Assembly: GCA_005784505.1 (NCBI GenBank)
Contig: VCAZ01000134.1
Coordinates: forward strand, 955,397-1,019,396
Direction: 5' to 3'
From: Bagarius yarrelli
Lineage: Eukaryota > Chordata > Actinopteri > Siluriformes > Sisoridae
Length of the DNA: 64,000 bases
Shown here: positions 24,601 through 38,307 of the stretch, one piece after another
Layout of the letters: each line of letters begins with the position of its first letter
How positions within the stretch are numbered: the stretch's first letter is position 1
Translations under genes and position numbers: made by a program
Notes under the pieces: generated by a model
Databases searched by the model: none
Told to the model about the DNA's origin: nothing
What the model saw: the letters and a program-made list of their open reading frames with translations, nothing else

Positions 24601-25152
24601 TAAAAACACGGGCTTTCAATGAAGCCGACAGCCTTTTAGTAAAAACAGAACAATTACCATGCTGGGACATACCACCGGCTTCTGATAACACGCTTTAAAT
24701 AAATGTTATCCGACTTTCAATAGTAGTTCTACAGTAAACGCTTTATTATCTGGTTATTTTGTAAAAAGCTGATCTTTGTTCTAGTTTCTCGTTTTTTTCA
24801 CACCACAATAAGATCACAAATCGCTTTGTTTTCATTCTGTTAAGTTGCTTTCCAGCGTCTTTGGTCCAAATAATTGGACATGTGTTATTAAATCGATTAT
24901 AATAATTCCCGTTATAAACAGAATTACTTTGTATAGGATGTGGTGTTTTATTGTTTTCGTGCCGGATTGAAAGCCTTTTGTTGTCATAACTGTTTCTCTG
25001 TGTTAGAGGGCAGAATGTATCCATACATTTTCACCCACTGCTACAAACAGACAATGACAGACATGAATAAAAAAAACTCCCTCCTTTTCCGTGTCAATAA
25101 AAAGTGAAAATGTGTAAAAACGCGGTTCGGTATAAAACTGAATCACTCCTAC

Positions 25153-25340
25153 CTCTGCTTGCTCTTGCCCACGAAGGCCACTAGTCTCTATACTCTAAAA
25201 ACTAATCCCTGATGCATAGCTGCTGCCTTTACCCCCCATACCCTCCCCCTTAACCCCCATCCCTCCCTCTGGCGTCCCCCACCTAGCTATTTTCTGCGGG
25301 ATGTTATTGGTGCGCAGGACGGAGTGGGCGGGTCCCTTGG
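25153..25340 (-). promoter_or_regulatory. Methyltransferase 5' UTR exon and promoter region
   Basis: Minus-strand AGCAAGCAGAG|GTAGGAGTGA at 25153 is a good donor for a non-coding first exon that would join the acceptor before 23521. Upstream are a GC box GGGCGGG (25326-25332) and ATTGG, which is CCAAT on the gene strand (25306-25310). The exon start is not resolved. Confidence 0.5.
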
Positions 25341-26039
25341 ATGTGCTAGATTATAGTTAGTAGCGATGACTATGCGATTAACTCTGGGTTAAAATCATAG
25401 CTAATCTACGGGATTGTAAAATTATAGGAGCTACGATTAAACACGACAACGTTATTATTAGGTTTTTTGTTGTTGTTTTTTTTTTTTTTGCGTTTTAGCA
25501 TTATAAATTGTGCTGAAAAGAAAAACACCCAAACAATAACCGTAAAACAATAATTTAGTAAATATAATAGTGAATAATAAATGTAAACAATAATAAATAA
25601 TGATGACACTGTTATAATTTAGATTTATTTTTTTATTTTAAAGGTAGGGGTATGTAATGAGGTTATAAATGAATGTGTTAACAAATCATGACCGATTAAG
25701 GTCGAATCTGAGACGACATTAAATAATACATTTTAAGTACTTAACTATTTTGAGTACATTTAACTATTTACCTATTCGCGTATTGAGGTTACGTCAGAAA
25801 CGTATCTTAAATATTAGTTTACACATACTTAGGTTACGTTTCTATCGTATGGTTACAAATCTGGCAGAAATCTAATTAGATTACCGTAGTTGTTTAAACT
25901 GCTGTATTTTTTATGTTTGGGCCTCTCTGTCCTGTTTCCAAGGTGTTTTCTGTCATTATGCTACAGAACGGATTTCAAAATGATGAATACTATTCGGAAA
26001 TATTTATAACTGGTTAGTAACGTAAAATCGACACGTGAA

Positions 26040-26260
26040 GATTTTTTGAGTGGAGGAGGAAATGGCGGCGTGGCAAAATTCACTCTAGAATTCACACCAA
26101 ATGGAGACGCGGATTAATAAACTCTTAACTCCTCAAACGGGATCCATACATAAGAGCCTTCCTTTATCCATTTTACAACGCTGCAAAACCGCAAACGTTA
26201 CTAAACGTTTGCATTACAGACCCGCGGCGCCTGCGCAAAATAAAAGAACAAAGTACGGCA
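26040..26260 (+). promoter_or_regulatory. CpG-rich possible promoter, divergent from the methyltransferase gene
   Basis: Contains GAAATGGCGGCG, a YY1-like element over an ATG at 26062 (only eight codons open), and GGCGCCTGCGCAAAA, an NRF1-like half site. In human, COMMD7 lies head to head with DNMT3B, so a COMMD7 promoter would be expected here. I see no COMMD7 coding sequence anywhere nearby. An open frame at 26101-26373 is not recognisable. Confidence 0.35.
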
Positions 26261-26692
26261 ATTTGATTTGGAGTAGAATATTCAGTAGAATATACACCAC
26301 CCCTACCCCCACCCCAGGTTCACTATACTGCACTATGGATGTGCTAGTAAACATGTCTGAGCACATTATATAATATCGTTTTCAGTGTAGTTAGAAACTC
26401 AGTACACAGGGGTTTCTTTTTTTTTAATGCACAATGTTGTTTTTATTTTTGACAGCAGCAACTTATCTCAACACCATGATTTATTTGTTCAATTTATATG
26501 GATAAGAAATAATATCCTGTTAGATTATTAGGATTAAAATAGTGGCTGGTGGTTTTGCTTTGCTTGTCAGACAGCCATCTTGTAAGAAATTGGAACCAAG
26601 AGCGCTGTAAATCGACAGTATTGGCAACCAGCTAGAAAATTAAATTAGGGCTGTATATTTACTGTATTTTAGAGTATTTCGTAGACACCCAT

Positions 26693-26815
26693 ATCCTTAG
26701 CAACTCTTTTGGAGTTGAAGGCCGTGCTCAGGGGCCCACGGTGGTGGCTTGGTGGTAAGGGAAATCGAACCCTGGTCTTTTTGGTATCAGTCCAACATCT
26801 CGACCACTAATCGAC
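26693..26815 (-). mobile_element. SINE copy
   Basis: GTGCTCAGGGGCCCACGG and GAAATCGAACCCTGGTC are reverse-strand core and B-box of the tRNA-derived SINE family. Confidence 0.7.
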
Positions 26816-29204
26816 AACATGATTTTGCATGTGACAAATAAACTTTATGGTTTTTCTAGTGTTTCCCCTATATGTTCTTCATAGAACTTCTGTTTGCATG
26901 TGGTCATAGAACTTCAAACATAGAACTTTATACATACGGTCTCTAAGAGAACTACGGTGTCTTTTAAATTCAAAATGCCAGATTTTTTTGAGGTTTTGGC
27001 ACTAAATTATCGACAGCAGCTGCAGGTGCCTTTGGTTTATCAAGATTGGCTTGCAATGAAAGCTTTATGCACACGCATATCCCGGCTAACATCCACATGC
27101 CAAATATTTTACTTATCTGCATTGGCCTAAAATTTTGACCATACATTATTTTTCTGAAGTATTAAATTGCTAATTTATTGCAATCCATAGCGATATACAT
27201 ATTGCAAGATGCACATTTGCAATATTTTGATTATTTCGATATATACTGGGCAGCCCTAATTTGAACTACGAATCTTAGGAATTTAGAAACGGTAGAATAT
27301 TTCATTAAAGAACATAATATTCCTAATGCGCCATACAGTTGTAATGGAGATCATTAGATCTAAACATGGATTAAAATCTATAAATCAGCATATAAATCAG
27401 ATTTTTTTGCATAAGCATTAGCGTCTTATATTGCTACTATTACTACTACTACTAACATACACCACTTCAAAAAGCGCAAAGACAAAAGCAAGAATCTCAG
27501 TCTAAAAGTGATGTATTTGACTTACCGTCAATAGAAAAAAGAAGACAATAAATTTGATTTTCAGGGTCCCTAGGGTTTTTACACTGAGACTGTTTCCAAT
27601 TTACACACAAGAGAAAAAAAGCACTTGTTAAATGGAAGTGAACAACAGGCGATTGTAGCATTTAACCTGAAGCTGGGCGACGTCATTCACGTTAACATTT
27701 ACATGTCCAAAGAAAGGGATTTCCCAACTACACCCACACTATGCAAATAGCACACAACTCTAGAAAGATCTTGTTTTTAAGATTTGGATTTTTACTTTTT
27801 TTACTTTGACTGGGGGGATTCTACTATATTTTCCTGGTTATAGAGATTAATTACGCAAAATTTTCTTAAATGGTTGCATGCTTGTCTTTTGTAGAGACAC
27901 CAACTTCACATTGTCATACCCCAACATTTACATTCATTACAAAGGTGCTCAGTGTAATTGAGGTCAGGACGAGTTTCTCCACTCCAATCATGACACACCA
28001 TGTCTTTATGCAGCTCAATAGCTTTGTGAACACTGTCATGACATTTCTATGCTAAATCATTTAGTGTGGCATAAACAATGTTACCAAGCCATTATTTTCC
28101 TACCAGTGGCTTTTTTACCTAGAGTTTTTTACTGCTCTGGTTTGTCCATTTGACTGAATTACTGGAAGTTATTTTCTGTTTGTTTCTGCTTTTTTGTTCT
28201 GGTTTCGAAATATCTACTTTGCTGTCACTTTTTTGTTTACAGGCCCACAATATGGACATTGATTTGGATCATTGTTCAGTTCAATTCATTTTTTTGTATA
28301 TTCATTTTAATCATGAGCATTGTCACAAAGCAGCTTTGCAAAAAAAAAAAAAATCAGTGTTAATGTTTAGATTTTTATTATTAGATGTTTTTTTACTCTA
28401 CCATTTCATCGGCCTGGTCTGTGTACCGACCACTCTCTATATATATTACTTCATGATGCTTTTTTCTTGTTTACGGTTTTGGATCACATGTGGGTTGGAC
28501 TGTTTTCTGGTTATGTACTTACTGTCTGTTTATTGACAACATGTTCTGTTTTTCCCTTTGAATTTATTGGATAAACCTTTGCAAATGGATTCCTTTTTAA
28601 AGATATTTTGGGGCATTTTTTGCCTTTATTGACAGGATAAAGAGATAAAGAGAGAGCTGGACCGGAAAGGAACTGAAGAGAAAGCGAACCCGGGTCGTCA
28701 AAGCGCAACAACTTGATGGCCTGGCAGGGCAATGTACCCAGCAAGCCTGACAGAGACCTGACAATAGTGATCTATTTAACTGCACCCTTCTGAAAAGACA
28801 AAAGAAATTGAGATAAAGTGTAAAATGGAGTACAGCCGTGAGTAGGGAGGTAACCTGCAACATACAATAGACTGTACACAGATATGGTTAAGGACTATGT
28901 GCTAACTTACGCCTTGCAGTTTAAAAAGAGTAAGCGACAGGGTTAGGGTTGGGCTTAGAACACTATGAAATGAGTTGATGGTTTGACTGCGGGACCTAAT
29001 GTTTATGGGGCTCTTCCTCCTTACTTCCTCCCCTACTGAAATTTGCAGTTGAACATAACGGCTTAGTGGTTATAACTCCCAGGACCAAACTCCCAAACTA
29101 GTTTCACTTTTTATACGTATATTTCTGGCTTTTGAAAGATGCTTCATATTTCAAGCAACATATGTTTTAAACAAAAGATCCCTTAAGGGTTATGTGCTTT
29201 CTAA

Positions 29205-29295
29205 ATGATTCAGCAGTGGCAGCTTGGGGTTGCTGGGAACTAAACCCATAACCTTCCAATCAGGTCCAACACTTTACCCACTAAACGACTACTAT
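29205..29295 (-). mobile_element. SINE fragment
   Basis: CAGCAGTGGCAGCTTGG and TTGCTGGGAACTAAACCCA match the reverse-strand SINE middle; the ends are lost. Confidence 0.6.
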
Positions 29296-29749
29296 TGTTT
29301 TTAGTTTTTCTGATCAGAAAATTATGTATGTTAGAAAATTATGAATACTGTCAAAACATCTGAAGGTGGAGCTCACTCCACGTGTGTTTTATTCCTCACA
29401 GGACAAGAATACAGATAATTATAGTAGGCTTGGCTTTGACGTCTGTTTCAGTTTTAACACATGTAACCTGTTTCTGAGGTACATGTTTTCTGGATTGGAA
29501 TTTTTTTTCTATAAAACCATTTTAAACATCCACAATAAATAGACTGTATGCTGTGGCTAAACAAACATGTAAAGGGATAGTCAATCATTCCTCCACTTCA
29601 TGTTCTAAAAGAGCATTAAATTCAGTGAATAACATGGCTATTGCAAATTTTTGCTGGGAGTAATAGAGGCATAGTAATAGAGCCGGAGATATATGTAACC
29701 AAGTGGCATTTAAATAAAGCATAATTTATTTCCAGCTCTATATCAAAAC

Positions 29750-29756
<7 letters not shown>

Positions 29757-29791
<35 letters not shown>

Positions 29792-29822
29792 TATATATAT
29801 AGATATATTATATATATATATA
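29757..29822. repeat. (TA)n microsatellite
   Basis: An interrupted TA run of about 65 bases. Confidence 0.95.
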
Positions 29823-32800
29823 GGTACACATATGGTAGCATTACCATTTGAGCTTAATGTTAATATATTTGCAGATAAGAATCAATGATAACTTATTAAA
29901 ATAAAAAAAATAAAAAAAACTATTTTAGTCTGTGATTTCTGGACTTGTTATTATATAAGGCTGCCTCACATAGGCACTGCTAGCAATTTTGGGCCCTATG
30001 AAATAATACGAGGTTTGCATCCCTACCACACCCATTCTGTACTGTTACTACCAATTAAAACAGCCCCCCCACACACACAAACACCCACACAAAACACACA
30101 GCGGCACCTCTGCTTCCTCAGTACAAACTGGCAACAAATTATAAGGCTGATGTTTGAGGTTGAACTTTTTTTAATATTATTATTATTATTGTTACTACGT
30201 AATATCACTTATTATTACTGTTACTTTGTGCGTGCTGTATGTTTATCTATGTTTATGTTTTGTAAAAAGTTGTGATGTATAGTGTGTGTGTGGAGTTGAG
30301 GAAGAAGGGCATTTGAAGGTCATCAGGGTTACACACAAGCTTTGCCTTTGTGTTGTAGAGTCTTTGTGTTTCCGCTCCAGAGGGGCCCATGTGGTTCTAG
30401 CGCATAAGGGGGTTAAGTTAGGGGGTGAATGTTCACATTTTATTCTACTCATTTATAATTTAATATCGTGTAAAACCTGTAATTAATTGTTGCATCTTAA
30501 AAATGGACATGCTAAAACTTATGCACTATAATTAACAGGACACTATTAGATCTGGGACTGACTTATCTTAAAGTGTAAATATCGTGGCCATTATTTATTC
30601 AAATTAAATGCAAAGTGTATATGCTCATTTTAAAAACTGGAAACAAAGAAAATTAAACACTTCACATGACATTTATGTGTATGTTTGAGATTTAAATTAT
30701 ACGTAGTTTATACGTTAAATTATACGTAGATTATACGTTGATCCAGTTTTTTAGATTTACATCATAACAACTAAAAACTATATTTCCCTGATATTGTGCA
30801 AGGATAAGAAATTTTTATAAGTCACTGAATAAGTTTATTTAAGTTTATATTTGTGCATTTTCTTTGGGCGGTATTTGTGTTTCTTTATGCAGAATCTGAG
30901 AATTTACTGTCATCTATTGGCCATAAACTGTCATTACAACAGAACTGTGATATTCTTTTGTATGGTTATTCATTTCATGTAAATGCAGTAAGCCCTTTAT
31001 AATGACTGGGGTGGATCGCAGATGTTGGGGGTGTGGCAAATGATGCATTATCTGGTTTCCTTGAACTGAAGATGTTTCTCTTCAAGAACGCAAGCTGTCT
31101 CTTTAAGAACAACCACAAAATCTGCTTACGGTTTACAGTCTGTTTAGTGGCTGCTGACACTACCAGTTAATCTGACCTTCTCTTTGGAGCATCTCTGTGG
31201 ATGTACATGCCCGGTGCTCACACTAGGTACAGAAGGTTTACCCTATACTGGTGAGTCTCAGAAGGGAGGAGGACAAAAGTTCTGCAGCTTAATAGGACCC
31301 AGGGCCACCGAAGGCACTTTGGGCATGAACCGGGGCCATGAGTCGTGGAAGGCTTTTGGATCTAGTCCAGGAATGACAGCAAGGTGGACAATGCCTGAAT
31401 ATCATCGGTTGTCTTAGCTGTTGTAGCTAGGTTAGCTTTTCCCTTTTGGTTTAAAGCACGTGTTTAATCTGTTCAATCAGAAAGCATTATGTCATGGCTG
31501 GGTGACCAGAAAGTCATCAACCAGAAAGTAATGCTATCTAAACAGGCATTGCACTGTAACAGCTAACATTCAGCGCAGGCAATGCCACACCATGGGACAG
31601 ATAAAAAGGTAGTGTTCTGGGAGCATAGAGGTGACTCTAGGCTTCCCTCTACACTTAAAGCTTCAGGCTTCAGCAGGAGGAGAGCTGTAGTTGGACCTCT
31701 CACTAGGGGGAAGAATATGCATAGTGGTCTTACTCAGCCAGATAGAGGCTCGCAAAGCTTGGTTGGAGAGTGAGATAAGGTAAGGTAAGGTCCGTGGCTT
31801 AGCAGCAGCGGGGCCTAAGCCTCAAGGACTCAGTGCGTGGCTAGAATTATTAAAAATGACTGGCCATTTGCTTTATTTCAGACATATTTCTGATTTTCTC
31901 TCAATTTTGTTATGCTTTCGGATTGGATGCTTTCGGATTGGATGGGTTACACACATGCTCAAGTTTCAAGACTGAGAAATTTAAGAAAAATTTGCAGAAA
32001 TGGTAGCATAATAATGCTAGTCTCCGCAGCATTGTGCCCCACTGACATAAATATTCTCTGATTAAACCTTTCCCTATTCACCCTTCACTGTAGATCACAC
32101 ATTCTTTTGGTACTCAGGCCACCCCCTGGAGTCACATATTCCTGTACCACACACGACCTGTTGCCATGGTAACTGCGGTGCTCCACATGAAACTTCTCTT
32201 TGGAAAAGATACATAGCTGAACACACTGTCCCCTACATGTATGTACAGATGCCACCAGACATTTATATTATTCTACATTCTTACACGTAGATGCTGGTGC
32301 AGCTCACACAGTTAATCTAACAATTAATCCTACTTTTTGTCATACATCTACATCTTTCAAATTCGTCACACTCTCACTAAAAGTTTAATTAAAGCATCTT
32401 TCTTTTTTAACCGTGTCAGGTCTTTTAATCAAAACAGATTTTTTGTTTTTAAACGTTGCAAGACAGTTTCCAAGACAACTTGGATACAGACACATGTATC
32501 TAATGAAGTACCTGTTAATATAAATACCTCAAATGTTAAACGGAAAGGCTTGGAGATGCGGCAGACTCATTTTAATATAATTAAACCAGATTAAAATATA
32601 TTTCTGGGGTTGCTAAATTTTTTTTTTTTTTTTGACAGGCAGGGTACGTTTCTAAGTTAAAGACTCATTTAATGGATTCTTTGTAATAGATTTTTCTTAA
32701 TTAACGGCCATTAAACTGACATTAAATCCAGTCAACAGCAGAAATGCAAATACGTTTAATTACAAGAGCTAAATCGAAGATCCATTTTAAATCTGTAAAT

Positions 32801-33040
32801 AAAGTCTGCGATAAATATATTATTACGATTAGCGATCCTTTGTGCATTATGCTTCATTAATCAAAAGCATGAAATCTGGCACTGAAGACTGCAACTAATT
32901 TGGACTCTCTATATATTTTTTCTAATTCATCTACAGTTCAGTTGTCTTCCATACTGACATCTATACTATTTATAGAAAAATACCTAGAAATATTTTTTCT
33001 TTCTGCCTTTCAGAAATCTGACATTACTTTGTGTGTATGT

Positions 33041-33060
33041 ATATATATACAATATATAAA

Positions 33061-33103
<43 letters not shown>

Positions 33104-33120
33104 GATATATATATATATGT
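33041..33120. repeat. (TA)n microsatellite
   Basis: A TA-rich run with interruptions (GTATATA, AATAGATA). Confidence 0.95.
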
Positions 33121-33273
33121 GTATAGCAATATTCATTTTAATACTATTTAATTTTTTTATTTACAATATATTATTAAACAACAGCTACACTATGCAGGTA
33201 AAATATGTAACCGTTGTAAATACTGGATGGCTCATTGTCAAGATTTATTTTTATTCCAACATGTAAAAAAAAA

Positions 33274-33694
33274 AATCTATATGGACACTGTTGGACATCC
33301 AAATATATTTTTTCAACATTTACCTTCAGATTTAGTTTTAAGCTTAATAACCTATAATAACCTCCACTCTTCTGGAAATGAAAATGTTATGTTTAATGTT
33401 AGTTAAGGAAGTCTGGTATGCAGCTGGAGCTCCAGTTCATCCCAAAGGTGTTTATTGGGGTTACGATCAAAGTTTTTCAACACCAAATTTGGCAACCTAT
33501 GTCTTCGTGAAATCAGGGGCTTTGTGCACAGCAGAATTGTCATCTCGGTGTTTTAGAAAAGAAATAATGAAATGCCACAATGTACAAACATCCTAAAGAA
33601 AACTAAGTCCTTTAACTTTGTGTTAATATTTTGTAAACTACACACTTTTGAGGATGTACTGATTAGGTGTCAACAAACATTTGGCCATATAGTG
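33274..33694. mobile_element. Degenerate Tc1-like non-autonomous element
   Basis: The right end, read in reverse, is ACACTATATGGCCAAATGTT followed by TGTTGACACC. The left end TCTATATGGACACTGTTGGA is a diverged inverted copy. The interior (GCTCCAGTTCATCCCAAAGG) recurs in part at about 36405-36450. No transposase is visible. Confidence 0.55.
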
Positions 33695-33756
33695 TACCTG
33701 AGCCGCACAGATTTAGAGAAAAACTGTGGAAAAGTTCAATTTTAGTAATGCACTAA

Positions 33757-33900
33757 TCTTAATGAAAAGAAAATAGAGGCAGATTACAAAACCTGAATAA
33801 AGAGTCTTAATGAAAAGAAAATAGAGGCAGATTACAAAACCTGAATAAAGAGTCTTAATGAAAAGAAAATAGAGGCAGATTACAAAACCTGAATAAAGAG
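33757..33900. repeat. 48-bp unit, three exact tandem copies
   Basis: The unit starts TCTTAATGAAAAGAAAATAG and ends CTGAATAAAGAG. Three copies of 48 bases fill 144 bases with no visible differences, so the array is recent. Confidence 0.95.
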
Positions 33901-34682
33901 CTGTGAAGGGGGTATATAAATAGACTGTCAGTGTTTGTGAAATTTTCTTTTATAATTTGTTGGTAAAGTACTTTAAGTTTATGAGGGTGGATAATGAGAG
34001 AACCGTTGCTATAGTTTCTGCAGTCCATATGTAGAAACAATAGAAGAGCGTCTACCTCGACTACCTCTAGGATGCATCCAGAAGCTGGTGGTAATTTATA
34101 AATAAGCACATCTTATTCTTTTTTTAGTATGTCTTAGCTGCAATTTTGGTGTTACATGATGTTTTTAACCTGTTTTAGCTTTTGTGTTACGCTATTGCGT
34201 TAATGCATAGTTGGTCTCCTGGTGCATTAAAATAATAAAACTATAAATACAAACTACATAGCATTTGAGTTATCTCCCACGCTTTCATTTAAGCGTGTTT
34301 ATTAACTGCAATGGTCTTTTTAAAGGCAGGAAATAACATAAAGCCACTATATCATCTGTTTAACTTATTCTTTATCCTCAGTTATTTTAACGAATATAAT
34401 TCGGCGTTTATATGAACTATTTATTACCTACAGTATTACTGGCAGGGATACATTGGGAATGTGGCGGTTGAGTCAGATGCAAAAGCAGAACTTTTATTTA
34501 AAGGAATTTATAATACAAAATAATAGAAAACAGAGAAACAAAAGATTGAACTAAAACAAAATTTGGAAGAAGCCAGGAGAAAGAACAAACCAGAAAATAT
34601 CATAAGCGATTAACATAAACGATTAGCGGGAGCTTCAAATAAAACATATGTAAAGACAGACTATTTATAGAGCCTGCCACTA

Positions 34683-34699
34683 TATAGATATATATATAT

Positions 34700-34786
<87 letters not shown>
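34683..34786. repeat. (TA)n(TG)n microsatellite
   Basis: About 55 bases of TA repeats followed by about 45 bases of TG repeats. Confidence 0.95.
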
Positions 34787-34788
<2 letters not shown>

Positions 34789-34989
34789 TAGCGACAGAAC
34801 CAGCCAATGAAATTTGGAGGTTTACTGACAGCACACCCTCTGCGTACAAGCAATTAATGACAAGACAGGGAAGACTTATATGGGGCAAAGGGAGGAAGCG
34901 AGGAACAGGTCAAAGCCAGAGAGGGGACCAAGTGACAGGGCGAGGCTGGGGCAAAGCGAGTGACGGGACCACAAGCAATCAATGACAAG

Positions 34990-35076
34990 ACCGGGGAGAC
35001 ATATCCGATCTGTACCACATTGGAGGAAAAAATTGGAATTGGATCATTTGATACATGCAGTGTAAATGCAGCCAAT
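34990..35076. mobile_element. Right-end fragment of the 12871-13430 element family
   Basis: ATTGGAGGAAAAAATTGGAA, GATACATGCAGTGTAAATGC and AGCC parallel 13374-13430 (TTGGAGGAAAGAATCAGAA, GATACATGCATGCGTAAATG). No left end was found. Confidence 0.55.
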
Positions 35077-36013
35077 ATGTTTCGAACCCCTTGTGGGTTG
35101 GGGCCCTCTGCTAGGAACCGCTGGTTTACAGCCATTAAAAAAGTATTCACACCTAAATACCTATATATTTACCATAATAAACACTAAAAAATGGGGGAAA
35201 TTATTAGTTCTATCTATGATAATAACAACAATATATATGCACAGTTCTTAAGCATTAGAGAACATTTATGGGTTAAGTGGAACGTTATGAAGACAGTTAG
35301 CCAAGCGGACACATCACACATGGTGACAGTCCAGAATCTTTTCTCACCCAGCTTCTTTTACTGACCTGCCATAACACCACCCATTCAAGGTGGCTTTGTA
35401 ATACACCTCAAATGAATGCCACACCTTTAGTTCGTGCTTATTCTAACTTCCAGCCAATAATTCAGTACAGGTTAAGCAATGGGACATACAGTGAGCTTAA
35501 ACCTTTGCTGAATTCAACTTCCTGTTCTCATCCCTCCTTCTCTCGTTTTATGATTAACCAGACCCACCAGCCTGCCTTCTCCTCCTTTCACCGGTCGTTT
35601 CCTGTTACTTGGTTACCAGTTGCTGCGAACTGCTTGGGCCAGCCACGTTGCCATGGCTACCGTGCCCATTCTGTCGTCTCCTGGCTGCCTCTTGGCTTTC
35701 CCGTCCTGACATCCCCCATCACATAGCCACCCACAGTGTCCCGTGAGGCTGCGTGTGTGTTTAGTTGTGTAGCTGTGTATTTTTGTCCACATGATTTTGT
35801 ATGTGTCTAAGTGTTTCTATATACACTTTCCCCCTCCCATGTTTTTCCTCAGTATGGCTGACTGACTGCCCCAGACCAGCAATTTAACACCTGCCGAAGC
35901 GCATCTTTTCTGCTCTTATAAAAAAAAGCATGAACAAATCAGACAAGTAAGTTCTGGTAGCAAGTCTTTATATATGAACAGGAAACACAGTTTTACATAG
36001 AAAATATGTACAA

Positions 36014-36014
<1 letters not shown>

Positions 36015-36048
<34 letters not shown>

Positions 36049-36058
36049 ACACACACAC
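36015..36058. repeat. (CA)n microsatellite
   Basis: A CA run with one CC interruption. Confidence 0.95.
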
Positions 36059-38307
36059 AAATAAATATGCATATAAATTATTTCAAAAAAACATCATCAC
36101 CATCTTAATGCTTTTTAGGCTGTATGAGGTGAAACCAATGAATATTGAAATAATTTTGCATAACAGGCATGTGGATACATCTAAAAATATGCAAACAAAT
36201 AAAATACCCAAGAGTTGTAATAAGATAATGAATGGAAAATATTTTGGCACTTTGTGGACAAAATGACATGATTTAAACTCAGTTTGCTTTTGTAATAACC
36301 ATCACTTGTCTAGGATGGTTTTCAAATATATTTTAAAGCATGGCTGGGGGATTGGCTCGTTCATTTACACAATTGAGATTAGCACGAAAGTCAGAATCTG
36401 CAATAATCAGTGCTCCAGTTCATCCTAAGTGTTCTGTGTTATGATCAAGGTACTTGAGGTGTTTGAGCATTACTAAACAGGTTTAGTTCTTTTAGTTGTG
36501 AAGGGCGAAGGGAACTTCTTTCTATACTATTGTGTGCTTCCATCTTTGTGGTAACAGCTTGGGGAAGACCTACAAACCTTTGTTCAGATTGTATATAAAT
36601 AGGAAAAGTGCTGTATGTTAATTTGTTTCATTACTACAGATAACTGAACCTCTTTCTGATCTGTGTAACATATTTAATACAGGCAAAAAATTAGCTCTAG
36701 AAAAATGCAAACCAGCATGATAGGAATTTTCCTTTCCATAAGCTAAGAAAAGACAGCCCACATTGTGATGGGACAGACCTCTGGTGCGTTTTATAAAGAG
36801 AACTATAGGTGGCACCAGTCAATAGAGCATCCTTCCCCTCCTCCTTTCATCCATCATGGACCAGCAAACATCACCATCCAAACATCAACATTCAAACTTG
36901 ATCTAAGTCATTCTACTACACGCTTTTATTTTGTGTGTGTGAGAGAGACATGATTAACCCTGTCATGCTCAAAACTTTCCCACACACATCCACTCCTAAT
37001 GCATAACCATTCTGACTCTTGATTAGCTTTGGATAAGTCAAAATCCCTTTTTACACTAACCCTTGGTTGTGGTGTACCATGCTTGTCACAGAGCACTGAG
37101 CAGGAGGGGGAGGCTGAAGAGGCTCCTCCTCCTGTTAAAGAGTTGTAGAGATGATGGTTGAGGTTTCAACGGCTGTGCTGGGGCTGGGGGAGGGGCATTT
37201 AATTAGGAAGTGAGATGCTTCTAACTGTAGGGAAGTGTGACAACCCTCTGTCTCTGAGTGCATCTTCATACATAAACCTTCTTCCTGCTCGCAGCTGAGG
37301 GTGATGTGATTTGGATAGAATGCCCTGGTTGAGTATTGATGTGATCATTTTTGTATGTATTTGTGTGTTAAAGTTTTAAACAACAATGTTTACTCTATTG
37401 ATTGATTGGTTGTTTTAAAGAGCAAGAGTGAGTGGTGAACCTAGATAAGAAGTAGAAAGGTGCAGAAGAAAAGGAGAAAGAAAGAGAGTAAAGAATTGAA
37501 GAGGAGAGAGAGACAAAGAGAATAGTATTTGCAGTAAGGGTTTTAAGAAGAGTATAAGTAAAGTCAGGTTTTAATCTTGGAGAAATTGTGGGTTACTGCT
37601 TTGCTGAAGTTCTACTGGCATAAATAAACAGCGTGCATAGCACATCTGCACAACATGAAACGAATGCAGGAAAGGAGCTGCAAGCCTGCACAAACCACAG
37701 AGTGGCCAGCTCCCATTCATACTGCATATGCAGCCTTGAAAGATGTGTAGATCCATGTGCCAAATAAGCCAAATGCTGTTGAATTATCTGTTGTGTGTGT
37801 GAATGTGTGGTGATCAAAATAGTGAGCACTGCAAATAACTGAAAACATACACAAAAGAAAAAAATGGAATTATTTTTTTCTCTCTTTACCGGATTTTAAT
37901 CATGGTCAAGAGTGCGATGTGAAAGGACTAAAAAAGGATAAACACGCAGGACAGCCAGTTTCTAAGCGCCACAATGTGTTAATCCCTGCATGATAAGCAC
38001 TAGATTAAAAAAAACTCTTTGCAAACAAAAGTGGTTTTTTAATCTGCCCAAAATGATGAAACTTAAGAAACACTCTGACTTTCTAAGAAAAAAACAATCC
38101 AAGCTCACCTGATGGAGCAAAAAGATCCACCCATGCACCAGAACCAATAAATGGAATCCTCTGCATTTTGAGAGCACTACCAGTCAGGTTTTTTTATTAT
38201 TTGTGAGTAAAGGGAATGAAACAAGGAGTGAAATGGCTACCCAGCAACAGTAAAAGAAAGTTCTCCCCTTCAAGAGCAAAACCCCAAAATATAACGAGGA
38301 GGCTTAC

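Larger units (their letters stand above)
26400..38300. other. Gene-poor intergenic region
   Basis: No supported coding gene. It holds SINE copies on the minus strand at 26693-26815 and 29205-29295, TA microsatellites, a Tc1-like MITE, a 48-bp triplication and AT-rich unique sequence. The GC-richer stretch 31180-31800 has open frames that I do not recognise. Confidence 0.6.

Noticed and set aside
24160..24609. 149-codon open frame on the minus strand
   Set aside because: It runs through a SINE copy (24190-24340) and CpG-rich DNA, resembles no family, and would interrupt the methyltransferase first intron.
26101..26373. Candidate COMMD7 first exon
   Set aside because: The position fits synteny, but the translation (METRINKLLTPQTGSIHK) does not resemble COMMD7, and no COMM-domain exon follows.
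31184..31780. GC-richer stretch with two open frames (77 and 63 codons)
   Set aside because: No conserved motif or splice border was recognised; it could be part of an old retroelement but cannot be supported.
33757..33900. CRISPR-like array
   Set aside because: Copies are directly abutting with no spacers, and the genome is a vertebrate; it is a plain tandem repeat.
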